From assembly GCF_001468225.1 (NCBI RefSeq), contig NZ_LNRU01000012.1:62001-126000 (forward strand): DNA of 64,000 bases. The letters are read 5' to 3'. The position numbers and the translations under genes were made by a program. The stretch comes from Sphingopyxis sp. H053. GTDB lineage: Bacteria; Pseudomonadota; Alphaproteobacteria; Sphingomonadales; Sphingomonadaceae. The first letter of the stretch is position 1; every line of letters starts with the position of its first letter. The notes beneath the pieces were generated by a model. That model was not told the origin of the DNA. It searched no databases and worked only from the letters and a program-made list of their open reading frames with translations. Shown in pieces: positions 17,888-25,863 of the stretch.

Positions 17888-18517
17888 ATGCGATACTGGA
17901 ACACGGGGGACACGCCCACCAATTCGAACCTTGGCGCGCTCGAAAATCTGGCGCGGCCCTGGGCCGGGATCGACGCCGAGCGCCTTCTCGGCGTCATTCG
18001 CGGAGTGATCCGGATCGAGAAGATGCTGCCGAAGGCAGTGGGGGCGCATTTCAAGCTGCCGCATCTTTTCGTCGGCGCTGGCCCCTATGATTGGGACGCC
18101 GCGCTCCGGGATAAATATCATAGCGAACTGTGCGAGGCACTCAGTGCGGGCCTTGCCGGTGTACAGGCCGACCCGACCCTTGCGAAAGATGGTGGGGCTG
18201 ATCTCAGCGATCGCCCTCCGACACGGGGTGAAGAGCTTGAGTTCGCCTGCAGGGCCTGGAGCCGCAATCGAACGAGCAGCAATCTCGACGATCTGCGCAT
18301 CGCATGCAGCGTGCAGGGGATGCAGAGCCGCTTCGACAAGCTAGAGCGCTGGCTGGGCCGAAAGCGCCCGGGCTCGTCTCCCCATACGGTGGCCTATGAG
18401 GTCGAATGCGCGCTCGGCGACATCGATCGCTACGCCGATGACTATCACTCCGTCGAAGCGAGCTACCGCTATGCCGAGAGACTACGCGAGCGCGAGCAGC
18501 AGGGCGAAGAGGACTGA
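17888..18517 (+). CDS. Hypothetical protein, 209 aa (spans the palindrome edge)
   Basis: Not recognised. It is a soluble, mixed-charge protein with a helical C-terminal half rich in Arg and Glu, ending in a REQQGEED tail. It starts two bases after the preceding gene. The palindrome ends at codon 85 of this gene (18142), and the reading frame continues without disruption, which argues that the right arm is the native sequence. Confidence 0.67.
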   Translation: MRYWNTGDTPTNSNLGALENLARPWAGIDAERLLGVIRGVIRIEKMLPKAVGAHFKLPHLFVGAGPYDWDAALRDKYHSELCEALSAGLAGVQADPTLAKDGGADLSDRPPTRGEELEFACRAWSRNRTSSNLDDLRIACSVQGMQSRFDKLERWLGRKRPGSSPHTVAYEVECALGDIDRYADDYHSVEASYRYAERLREREQQGEED

Positions 18518-18713
18518 ACGAACTCCGGCTTTCCCGGAAATGCGGCAAGATATCCCCAGACGCACCCCCGACTGTTGATAAAATTGCGATTCACCCTGTT
18601 GACAAGCGACTCGCCTGAGGGGCACTCCAGCCCGGAGGGCTTATCCCTCACGGTAACCCGCACGCGCATCTGTAACAGCGCGCCATTTTTGCGATGAATC
18701 CGTGAGGTTTGTG

Positions 18714-18953
18714 ATGACCGACATGCCCCCTCTCCCGCCCGTAGGTGATCGTCCGATGACTGACCGTGAGGCCGAGCTCGCCCAGTTCATGGCGCTTGTG
18801 CAATTGGGCCGCCACAAATCGGCGGTGCTTCTCGAGCTGTGCCGAACTCCTCTGGCCAAATATCTGGCTCTCGCGATACTGCTGCTAGCGGCTGCCCTGT
18901 GCGGTGTCCCCGCCGAGGCCATCAGCTTTCTCTTAAAACTGCGGGCTGGATGA
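18714..18953 (+). CDS. Small single-pass membrane protein, 79 aa
   Basis: Not recognised. The start at 18714 has a TGAGG sequence six bases upstream; a GTG at 18702 is possible. A proline-rich N-terminus is followed by a charged helix and one hydrophobic segment at about residues 48-72 (YLALAILLLAAALCGV). It converges on the CopG-like gene with a 14-base gap. The 184-bp gap upstream contains a short GAGGG/CCCTC dyad at 18635-18649 but no promoter I can define. Confidence 0.57.
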   Translation: MTDMPPLPPVGDRPMTDREAELAQFMALVQLGRHKSAVLLELCRTPLAKYLALAILLLAAALCGVPAEAISFLLKLRAG

Positions 18954-18967
18954 GCCGGTTAAAGGCT

Positions 18968-19387
18968 TCAATTGGAACCGCCGACATCACGCATCAGCTC
19001 CGCGGCGAGCTTTGGTCCAACTTCCATCCTACGTGAAAGGGCATCGACGAAAGCCTCCCACCGCCGCTTCCCGCTGGCCTGCGCGGCCGGCAATGCATCA
19101 TCGGGCAAAGGCGCCGTGCTCGTGAGCCAGTGTCGAACGAACAGGGCCATCGCTTCTCCCGACATTTCGCCATGCCATTCGATGCGGTCGAGCTGGCGGC
19201 CGATGCGGTCGAGGCGCCGGGTCAACAGCGCCTCGATCCGCTCCTCCTGATCGGGCGAGAGAAAGGAGCGCAGTGCAGCCTCCAGCACTTCGGTCCGGGT
19301 GAGGCCGCGTCGGCGGGCAAGGTCTGTCAGGTCGCGCGACAGGCCGGTTTCGATCCGGAATGTCTGTTTGACATGCGATCGGATCAC
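18968..19387 (-). CDS. CopG/ribbon-helix-helix-like transfer protein
   Basis: A 139-aa protein. The N-terminal 45 residues fit a ribbon-helix-helix DNA-binding fold: a basic strand HVKQTFRIE, then helices containing LTDLARRRGLTRTEVLEAALRSFL. The C-terminal two thirds is helical. Proteins of this type sit beside virD4 in alphaproteobacterial conjugative elements and may act as relaxosome accessory factors or repressors. The start codon overlaps the virD4 stop by four bases. The role is inferred from context. Confidence 0.75.
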   Translation of the reverse strand: MIRSHVKQTFRIETGLSRDLTDLARRRGLTRTEVLEAALRSFLSPDQEERIEALLTRRLDRIGRQLDRIEWHGEMSGEAMALFVRHWLTSTAPLPDDALPAAQASGKRRWEAFVDALSRRMEVGPKLAAELMRDVGGSN

Positions 19388-21354
19388 AGCTGGATCCCAT
19401 CGTCGGGATCGAGCGCGGCAGCTTGAGCGCGCCGCGCCATCCGCCGATCCGCGGCGGCGCGAAGCCGCGCTGCATCGGCTTGTGCTCCGTCCTCGGTGAA
19501 ATCAAACTCGCCATTGACGCTGCGCGGCGGCGGCGGCGCGATATCCTCATGGACGGGAAGTTCGGGTTCCTGCCGAATGCCGCCATTGGCCGCGTCATCG
19601 TCCTCCGCCGCCTTCGCTTTCGTCTCCATCGGCTGCTGTACCCGGTCGGCCATCCAATCGTGGCCGGCGGGAAGACCGCGACCGGGTGCGGGCGGCGGAA
19701 TGACGCGGCCGGCCAGGCGCCGGTCGCCATAGTAGCGCGCCTTCTTGGCCCGGATCGGTGCGAGGCCGGCGGCCATCACGATCTCGTCGTCCGGGGGGAG
19801 CTGCATGACTTCGCCGGGGGTGAGCAGCGGCCGGGCGGTTTCGGTGCGCGACACCATCAAATGGCCGAGCCAGGGCGAGAGCCGATGGCCGGCATAATTC
19901 TTCATCGCGCGTTGCTCGGTCGCAGTGCCAAGCGCATCGGAAATCCGTTTGGCGGTGCGCTCATCGTTCGTCGCGAAACTGACCCGGACGTGGCAATTGT
20001 CGAGGATCGCATTGCTCTGGCCATAGGCCTTCTCGATCTGGTTGAGCGACTGGGCGATCAGAAAGGCCTTGATGCCATAGCCCGCCATGAAGGCGAGCGC
20101 GCTTTCGAAGAAATCGAGACGTCCGAGCGCGGGAAACTCGTCGAGCATGAACAGCAGCCGTTGCGACCGTGCCTTGGGATTCAGCTCCTCGGTCAGCCGC
20201 CGCCCGATCTGGTTGAGGATCAGGCGCATGAGCGGCTTGGTCCGGCTGATATCGCCGGGCGGCACCACGAGGTAGAGCGAGACCGGGCGCTCGCTTCCGA
20301 TCAGGTCCGCGATGCGCCACTCGGAATGTCCCGTGACCTTGGCGATCACCGGATCGCGATAAAGACCGAGGAAGGACATGGCGGTCGACAGCACGCCGGA
20401 CCGCTCATTCTCGCTCTTGTTGAGCAGCTCCTGCGCCGCCGCGGCGACGACCGGGTGGACGCGATCTCCCAAATGGCTGGTGGTCTTCATCCGGTGGAGC
20501 GTCGCCTCGATCTTGCGCTCGGGGTTCGACAGAAAGGCCGCGACACCGGCAAGGCTCTTTTCCTCCTCGGCGTAGAGAACATGGAGGATCGCGCCGACGA
20601 GCAGGGCGTGGCTTGTCTTCTCCCAGTGGTTTCGGCGCTCGAGGCTTCCTTCGGGATCGACCAGCACGTCGGCGACATTCTGCACATCGCGTACTTCCCA
20701 CGCGCCGCGCCGGACTTCGAGGAGCGGATTATAGGCGGCCGATGCGGGGTTGGTCGGATCGAAGAGCAGCACCCGGCCATGCTTTGCGCGAAAGCCCGCA
20801 GTGAGCTGCCAGTTCTCGCCCTTGATGTCATGGACGATGCAGCTCCCCGGCCAAGTCAGCAGGGTCGGCACCACGAGGCCGACGCCCTTTCCGGATCGGG
20901 TCGGCGCGAAGCAGAGGACATGCTCGGCGCCATCGTGACGCAGGTATGTTCCGGCCATGCGCCCGAGAATGACGCCATCGGGGCCGAGCATGTTGGCAGC
21001 CCGTATCTCACGCTCCTGCGCCCAGCGTGCCGATCCGTAGGTCTCGGCCCGCCGGCGCTCGCGCGCACGCCACACCGACATGCTGATCGCGACGACAACC
21101 GACAGCAGCCCGCCCGACGCGGCGATCGCGGCACCGCGATAGAAGATCGGCGGCGCATAGGCGTCGAAGGCAAACCACCACCAGAAGAAGGCGGGCGGGG
21201 GATAGACGGGATAGTCGCCGATGCGGAACCAGGGGGCACCGAGCGCCGCCTGAAATCCGAGCGCTTCCGCCGTCGCTTGGGTCGCGGTCCAGACCGCCGC
21301 GAGGACGATCAGCAGCACCGCGAAGATCTGGCCCCATAATATCCTGTCGCTCAT
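19384..21354 (-). CDS. traG: VirD4/TraG-type conjugal coupling protein
   Basis: A type IV coupling protein ATPase (656 aa) that links the relaxosome to the mating pore. Two N-terminal membrane segments (about residues 8-28 and 78-95) flank a short periplasmic loop. Walker A is FAPTRSGKGVG near residue 150, and Walker B FMLDEFPALG is near residue 400, followed by an FLIAQSL segment. The C-terminal 100 residues are a low-complexity, acidic and proline-rich tail. It lies 13 bases after rlxS and overlaps the CopG-like gene by four bases. Confidence 0.93.
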   Translation of the reverse strand: MSDRILWGQIFAVLLIVLAAVWTATQATAEALGFQAALGAPWFRIGDYPVYPPPAFFWWWFAFDAYAPPIFYRGAAIAASGGLLSVVVAISMSVWRARERRRAETYGSARWAQEREIRAANMLGPDGVILGRMAGTYLRHDGAEHVLCFAPTRSGKGVGLVVPTLLTWPGSCIVHDIKGENWQLTAGFRAKHGRVLLFDPTNPASAAYNPLLEVRRGAWEVRDVQNVADVLVDPEGSLERRNHWEKTSHALLVGAILHVLYAEEEKSLAGVAAFLSNPERKIEATLHRMKTTSHLGDRVHPVVAAAAQELLNKSENERSGVLSTAMSFLGLYRDPVIAKVTGHSEWRIADLIGSERPVSLYLVVPPGDISRTKPLMRLILNQIGRRLTEELNPKARSQRLLFMLDEFPALGRLDFFESALAFMAGYGIKAFLIAQSLNQIEKAYGQSNAILDNCHVRVSFATNDERTAKRISDALGTATEQRAMKNYAGHRLSPWLGHLMVSRTETARPLLTPGEVMQLPPDDEIVMAAGLAPIRAKKARYYGDRRLAGRVIPPPAPGRGLPAGHDWMADRVQQPMETKAKAAEDDDAANGGIRQEPELPVHEDIAPPPPRSVNGEFDFTEDGAQADAARLRAAADRRMARRAQAAALDPDDGIQL

Positions 21355-21367
21355 CGTTCATCCTTTC

Positions 21368-23113
21368 TCAGATTGCGATCCCGCGATCGCGGCCAAGGCT
21401 CCAGTCGATGCCGCCCGCGGTGGCGGTGCCGGTGACATGCTGCCCGAGGTGCCGGTCGAGCGCCGGGCGCCAGGGCACGAGTTGAAAGCCAAGGCCGTCG
21501 TCGATCATCGCGAAGCGCCCCGAGGCGAGCGACACGCGCTCGCGGTAGGTCCCGCTCACCGCGTCGCCGGTGGCCGGCGGGCGATGCGCGAGCCCGGTGC
21601 GCGCGGCGATGGTTTCGCAGGCCGCCTCGAGGTCGCGCCGCTTCAGCGTTTCGATGAGATCGGGCGCCAGTACGAGCTTGCCGTTCTGTCGGCTCGCGAG
21701 GCCTTCGCTCGCGAGAAACTCGGCGCGCGCTGCCATGGCGCGGCGAACATCGATGCCGAAGCCCGAGGTTCCTGCCGTGGGCTTCGCCGCGACCAGCTCG
21801 CGGTCGAGCCAGGTTGCGCCGCGCGCGGATGTCTGGTCGGCGACCGCAAGGTCCGATCGCAGGGCGAGCGAGAGATGCTCGCCGCCGTCGCGTCCTTCCC
21901 AGCGCCGCAGCTCGACGACCGCGCCCGGCTTCGCGTCCCCGGTCCATTGGAGATCGGAGAATTTGATGTGATGGGTCCGTCCATCGGTCCCGTCGACGAT
22001 GGCGAAGGCGGAGCCGGCAAGCTCATCGTCGAGGCCGCGTGCGACCAGCCGCCCGACGAGGCCCGAACGCTCCGCCTCGCCGTGAAGGGCGAGCCTCGAT
22101 GCGTCGAAGGAGAGCCCTTGCATGCGCATGGCGCGGTGGACGCCCTTGATGATGTCGCCTCGCTCGCCGAGGTCGCGCAATAGGGTTTCGGCGCGCGGAT
22201 CGATCTCGAAAATGCCGGGTCCAAGGCGCGTCGCAAGCCCAAGCGCCTCGAGCTTCGCCGCACGTCCGATGAGATGCCGATCGCGGCCCGGCGGCGAGCT
22301 TGGGTCGGGACGAAGATCGACGATCCCCGTTTCGCCGCCGCGTTCGCGCAGGCGCGCATCGAGCCCGGTCCAACGCTCGGCGCCCGTCTCCCGCACGAGG
22401 CTCGCGTCGATCTCCTGTTCGTTTCGCGGGCCGAGTTCGAGGGTCGCGATCTCCGACGCCCGTCCGCGCACGCCTTCCGACATATAAGCGCGGTCGACGA
22501 CCAGGTCGCTTCCGTCCTCGGCGACGCCGCGCAGGAGTATATGGATATGCGGATTGTCGGTGTTCCAGTGATCGACCGCCACCCAGTCGAGCCGGGTCTC
22601 GAGATCCTTCTCCATCCGGCCCATGAGATCGCGGGTGAAGGTCCGAAGGTCCTGCAATTGCTCCGCATCTTCAGGGCTGACGATGAAACGGAAATGATGG
22701 CGATCGTCGGCGCAGCGATCGGCAAAGGCCTCGCGGTCGGCGGTATCTCCAGACGCATCGAACATCATGGCATCGCGACCATCGCGGGTGACGCCGTCGC
22801 GTTCGAGATAAGCGATATGCCGTGCGAGAGGCGCGGAGCGAAACTGCGCGCCCTTATGCCGGACGATGCGCGCCATGACCGTCACGCGGCGCTGCGCGGG
22901 GCCGCGCCGGATCGTCGCAAGCGCGGCGCGGCCGCGGCCATGCCGACCGGTTCCGCTGCGACCGCCGCCGCCCCGACGGGAGCGGGTGTAACCCGAGCGG
23001 GCGGCTGCCTTGCGCACCTGCGCCGCGAGCCTCTTCCCGCGCCGCGCCGATCCCGAACCCGCATCGCGACCCCTTCCCGGTCGCACCCGAAAATCATGCT
23101 CGTCGCCGCTCAC
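21368..23113 (-). CDS. rlxS: RlxS-type (VirD2-like, DUF3363) relaxase
   Basis: The relaxase nicks oriT and pilots the strand into the recipient. A basic N-terminus (residues 1-60) precedes the VirD2-like domain, which has a candidate catalytic Tyr in HIAYLERDG and the metal-binding motif DHWNTDNPHIHILLRG near residues 180-195. A long C-terminal DUF3363 region follows. The GTG at 23113 is chosen because the SGDEHDFRVRPGRGRD start is typical of RlxS; the upstream open frame to 23221 passes through repeat-rich, probably non-coding DNA. The product is 581 aa, and virD4 follows directly. Confidence 0.9.
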   Translation of the reverse strand: MSGDEHDFRVRPGRGRDAGSGSARRGKRLAAQVRKAAARSGYTRSRRGGGGRSGTGRHGRGRAALATIRRGPAQRRVTVMARIVRHKGAQFRSAPLARHIAYLERDGVTRDGRDAMMFDASGDTADREAFADRCADDRHHFRFIVSPEDAEQLQDLRTFTRDLMGRMEKDLETRLDWVAVDHWNTDNPHIHILLRGVAEDGSDLVVDRAYMSEGVRGRASEIATLELGPRNEQEIDASLVRETGAERWTGLDARLRERGGETGIVDLRPDPSSPPGRDRHLIGRAAKLEALGLATRLGPGIFEIDPRAETLLRDLGERGDIIKGVHRAMRMQGLSFDASRLALHGEAERSGLVGRLVARGLDDELAGSAFAIVDGTDGRTHHIKFSDLQWTGDAKPGAVVELRRWEGRDGGEHLSLALRSDLAVADQTSARGATWLDRELVAAKPTAGTSGFGIDVRRAMAARAEFLASEGLASRQNGKLVLAPDLIETLKRRDLEAACETIAARTGLAHRPPATGDAVSGTYRERVSLASGRFAMIDDGLGFQLVPWRPALDRHLGQHVTGTATAGGIDWSLGRDRGIAI

Positions 23114-23119
23114 AACGCC

Positions 23120-23207
23120 GGTGCCATATCGTAAGCGCTTGTTCTGCCTCGGAAATCCAGAGGTCGATATGGCAGCCGGAGGGGGGTGCCATACGCATAA
23201 AGCGCTG
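23120..23207. promoter_or_regulatory. Repeat-rich gap upstream of rlxS, candidate oriT or operator
   Basis: Two imperfect direct repeats of the form GGTGCCATA...AGCGCT-G lie at 23120-23141 and 23185-23207. Between them GCCATATCG (23123-23131) is matched by its inverted copy CGATATGGC (23165-23173). They sit in the 223-bp gap between the transglycosylase gene and rlxS, immediately 5' of rlxS. In related elements oriT lies next to the relaxase gene, so this is a candidate. An operator for rlxS is the alternative. No nick site can be assigned. Confidence 0.45.
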
Positions 23208-23336
23208 TAATCCAACCACAATCTGCCGGCGAGCTGGCAGGTCTTTTATCTTGCCATCCCCCCGAACCCCTTCTGAACGCCAAGCAGTGCCTATCCATGG
23301 ACCGGCGCACTCCAGCAAATATCGCCAGGACGACCA

Positions 23337-24059
23337 TCACCGATTGTCCCCGGAAAGCGGGACGAAGAGGGGCGAGGGAGCAGGCGCGGAATTCGACGGC
23401 CCAGCAGGCGCGGCGTCGCCGCGCTGCACCGAAGTTGCAGCCGGCGTGTCCGATCGCTGCTCGGCGAAGAGCGAGGCGCTGCGCCAGCTCGGCGGTTCGG
23501 CAGTCCGCGCCATCGCAGATGACGGAGCAGCCGGCGCACCGAGCGCGGGCGCGATGGCTGCGACATAAGCCACCGTCTCGGCGGGCAAGCCGCGCCGCCC
23601 CGCTGCATAGGCGTCGGCGCGGCCGGGGCCTGCATTATAGGCAGCGAGCATGAGGCGAACGTCGCGATATCGGTCCCACATCGCGCGCAGATAGGCCGCG
23701 CCCGCGAGGATGTTGGCACGCACGTCGAAGGGGTCGGACCCGAGACGATGCTGCGCCGTCAGCATCGCCCAGGTTGCGGGCATGATCTGCATCAGCCCCA
23801 TTGCACCGGCATGCGAGAGCGCCCGCGGCTTTCCGCGGCTCTCGACATGCATCACGCGCCATATCCAGACCTCCGGAACGCCGAAGCGATGCGATGCCTC
23901 CGCCACATGAGCGGCATAGGGGTGGGCCGCGGCCGTCGGCTCTTCCGCCGGTGCCGCGCCCCATGCCCGGTCCGGGGCGGCGCTCGCCGAGCAGAGCAGC
24001 AGCAAGGCGAGGCGCACGGCGCGGACGCGCGCCGAGCGAGCCGGATGCATGATGCTCAC
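23337..24059 (-). CDS. Lytic transglycosylase (SLT family), secreted
   Basis: A peptidoglycan-cleaving enzyme that opens the wall for the conjugation machinery (VirB1-like role). An N-terminal signal peptide (about residues 1-34) precedes an SLT domain. The catalytic Glu is Glu73 in HVESRGKP, followed by GLMQIMPATW and AYNAGPG. The C-terminal 70 residues are Ala/Pro/Ser-rich and probably disordered. The GTG at 24059 overlaps the DUF736 stop (GTGA); the ATG at 24050 is an alternative start. Confidence 0.87.
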   Translation of the reverse strand: MSIMHPARSARVRAVRLALLLLCSASAAPDRAWGAAPAEEPTAAAHPYAAHVAEASHRFGVPEVWIWRVMHVESRGKPRALSHAGAMGLMQIMPATWAMLTAQHRLGSDPFDVRANILAGAAYLRAMWDRYRDVRLMLAAYNAGPGRADAYAAGRRGLPAETVAYVAAIAPALGAPAAPSSAMARTAEPPSWRSASLFAEQRSDTPAATSVQRGDAAPAGPSNSAPAPSPLFVPLSGDNR

Positions 24060-24388
24060 GCTTGTTCGCGTGGAACGGGACGCGTCCAGAGGAGATGATA
24101 TTCATCCTCGTTCTGCGTCGAACGGAGCAGATTGGCGCGCAGCGGAACCGCGAGCGCCGGATCGTCGATCTGCAGGGCGATATAGGAGCCGGCGCGTTCG
24201 CTGCGGCGTTCCCAGCCTGCCCCGATCTCCACGCCGGTATCGGCTTCGACGAGCAGGACGCGCCAGGCCGGCGCATTTTCCGCGTCGTTCGGCTTCGCCG
24301 GAACGATCGCGATCATCGCATCGAGCAGCAGCGTCCGGATCTGTCCGGCATAGCCGTCGCCAGCAGTTTGAAAGCTTCCGATAATCAT
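24056..24388 (-). CDS. DUF736 family protein (paralogue 1)
   Basis: A 110-aa DUF736 protein. The family is strongly associated with alphaproteobacterial plasmids and integrative elements and has no established biochemical role. Family features are an N-terminal IIGSF-type strand, central V-E-IGAGWER, then DDPALAVPLRANL and a terminal W. It overlaps traF upstream (four bases) and the transglycosylase downstream, so it belongs to the transfer operon, unlike the other three paralogues in this window. Confidence 0.82.
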   Translation of the reverse strand: MIIGSFQTAGDGYAGQIRTLLLDAMIAIVPAKPNDAENAPAWRVLLVEADTGVEIGAGWERRSERAGSYIALQIDDPALAVPLRANLLRSTQNEDEYHLLWTRPVPREQA

Positions 24389-24975
24389 GAGGACATATCC
24401 TTTCCTTCGAGGGTGAATGCGGAGCGATCGGCGTCACGGCGCCAGCGCAGCGGCGCGCCGGGCGCATCGCGCACGAGAAGCGGGTGCGCGACGCCGACGA
24501 CGCCGGTGTCGGGGAGCGGTCCGAAATATCGGCCGTCGAGACTGTCGGGCGCGGGGTTTAGGAGGAACAGTTCGCCGGGGCGCAGGAGATGGCAGCCGAG
24601 CCAGCGCGGCAGCGACCGCCCGAGGCGGTCCGCGTCCCGCGCGCGCGCTGCCGGCGCGCCGTCGATCGTCACGAAGGTGCCGCTGCGGCAGACGAGCGCG
24701 CCTTCACCGGCGGCGACATGCTTCAGGAGCGGCACGCCGCGCGGCACATAGCCGCGCACCGCGAGGCGCGTCGCGACCGCCTCGGGCGGGTGGAAGAGGA
24801 TGAGGTCGCCGACCTCGGGATCGGCGCCGACATCGACGCGGTAGAAGCCGATCGGAACGCTCGGGCTCGCGTTCCAGATGAGGCGCGGTTTCGGCGCGAG
24901 CGCTGCCGCCGCGACGAACAGCCCCGCGAAGAGCGTAGCGCTCGCCGCGGTTGCGCGGAACCAGCGGCGGTTCAT
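24385..24975 (-). CDS. traF: TraF-type S26 peptidase
   Basis: A membrane-anchored serine peptidase of the signal-peptidase S26C family that matures, and in RP4 cyclises, the TrbC pilin. The N-terminal membrane segment spans about residues 8-28. The catalytic Ser is in NASPSVPIGFYR (Ser39 by family alignment) and the general-base Lys is in GVPLLKHV (Lys85). The start at 24975 overlaps the DUF2840 stop. The product is 196 aa. The longer open frame to 25383 lies inside DUF2840 and is rejected. Confidence 0.88.
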   Translation of the reverse strand: MNRRWFRATAASATLFAGLFVAAAALAPKPRLIWNASPSVPIGFYRVDVGADPEVGDLILFHPPEAVATRLAVRGYVPRGVPLLKHVAAGEGALVCRSGTFVTIDGAPAARARDADRLGRSLPRWLGCHLLRPGELFLLNPAPDSLDGRYFGPLPDTGVVGVAHPLLVRDAPGAPLRWRRDADRSAFTLEGKDMSS

Positions 24976-25493
24976 GGCGCGATCGCCTTGCGCTGGAGCC
25001 ATGCCCGGTGCCGCTCCGGACCATAGGGCCGGAACGGCAGTCCGGCGGCGATATGGCTGCCGATGTGGCGCCAATGATCGGGCGCCGTCTCGCACGGGTC
25101 GAGCCCGTCGGCCTCGATCGCATCGATCGCCGAGAGCACCTGCTGGACCTTCGGCCAACCGTCGACGCGGAGCAGGATGTCGCCTCCGGGACGCACGTAG
25201 GGATGCGTCGCGAAGGGGGCGCGGGGCGCGGGCGCCGCGATGACCGAGATGCTCGAGAAGATCGTGCCGAAATCGTTCGCGCCCCAACGGACGAAGCCGA
25301 AGACGGCCTCGGGCCGGAAGGAGACGATGCGCGTCCGGCGGCTGACGATGCGCTCGGCGGCGACGCGGCCGAAGCGCAGCCAATTCTCGAGCCGCTGCTC
25401 GATCCAGGTCAGCTCAAGGTCGGTGAGACCGCTCGCGGTCGCCGCGACCGGCTGCACGCCGGGAGCGGGCGGGATGTTCTGGGCGGAGCGCAT
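24972..25493 (-). CDS. DUF2840 family protein
   Basis: A 173-aa DUF2840 protein. Members occur almost only beside traF in alphaproteobacterial conjugative elements; the function is unknown. A central FRPEAVFGFVRWGANDFGT segment and a C-terminal RPYGPERHRAWLQRKA segment are typical. It overlaps traF downstream and abuts the AlpA-like gene upstream (shared base 25493). No membrane segment or signal peptide is seen. Confidence 0.82.
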   Translation of the reverse strand: MRSAQNIPPAPGVQPVAATASGLTDLELTWIEQRLENWLRFGRVAAERIVSRRTRIVSFRPEAVFGFVRWGANDFGTIFSSISVIAAPAPRAPFATHPYVRPGGDILLRVDGWPKVQQVLSAIDAIEADGLDPCETAPDHWRHIGSHIAAGLPFRPYGPERHRAWLQRKAIAP

Positions 25494-25735
25494 CAGCGGC
25501 GGACCGGGCGCGCGGGATGGACGACGCCCTTGCCGGGATCGGATGTCGACTTCTTGCGGCCGATCTCGGCCCAGGCGTCGAGATCAGCGATCGCGTAGAC
25601 GATCCGCCCGCCGAGTTTGCGGTATTCGGGACCCGTTCCGAAGCAGCGATGTTTTTCGAGCGTCCGGCTCGACAGGCCGAGGTGCAGCGCAGCGTCGGGC
25701 GTCTTGAGGTAGCGCGGCGAAATGGGGGTATGCAT
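25493..25735 (-). CDS. AlpA/MerR-like helix-turn-helix protein
   Basis: An 80-aa DNA-binding protein of the AlpA/excisionase type: YLKTPDAALHLGLSSRTLEKHR forms the helix-turn-helix, followed by FGTGPEYRKLGGRIVYAIADLDAW. Such proteins activate or assist excision in phages and integrative elements. The start at 25735 is the Met of an MHTPISPRYL sequence; the longer upstream frame has no good start. It heads the DUF2840-traF-DUF736-transglycosylase series. A role as a transfer or excision regulator is inferred. Confidence 0.8.
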   Translation of the reverse strand: MHTPISPRYLKTPDAALHLGLSSRTLEKHRCFGTGPEYRKLGGRIVYAIADLDAWAEIGRKKSTSDPGKGVVHPARPVRR

Positions 25736-25863
25736 GTCGCTCAAAAGGGGCCTCCGTTCGCAGCGCCGGGTCCCGTGGGGGGCTCCGGCGGAGAGGCGGC
25801 GACATTCGGAAATCGGGATGCGGTTTAGGAACGGACAAAGTGACGACGCGCGGAATGTCCCGA

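Larger units (their letters stand above)
9072..18142 (-). repeat. Right arm of the palindrome (likely native copy)
   Basis: Exact inverted copy of bases 1-9071. Its outer edge lies inside a complete gene (17888-18517) that continues uninterrupted past 18142, so this arm is contiguous with unique sequence. Its trb genes also read in the same direction as rlxS and virD4 further right, as expected for this type of conjugative element. The inner edge cuts trbJ after about 218 codons. Confidence 0.97.

Noticed and set aside
1..18142. Palindrome as a true tandem-inverted gene amplification
   Set aside because: There is no spacer and no mobile element at the junction, the arms are identical, and trbJ is broken at the exact centre. 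A fold-back artefact or a hairpin end explains it better.
19423..21339. 638-aa open frame antisense to virD4
   Set aside because: GC-rich third-position shadow of a well-supported gene. The composition (His, Arg, Gly) is non-protein-like and there is no family match.
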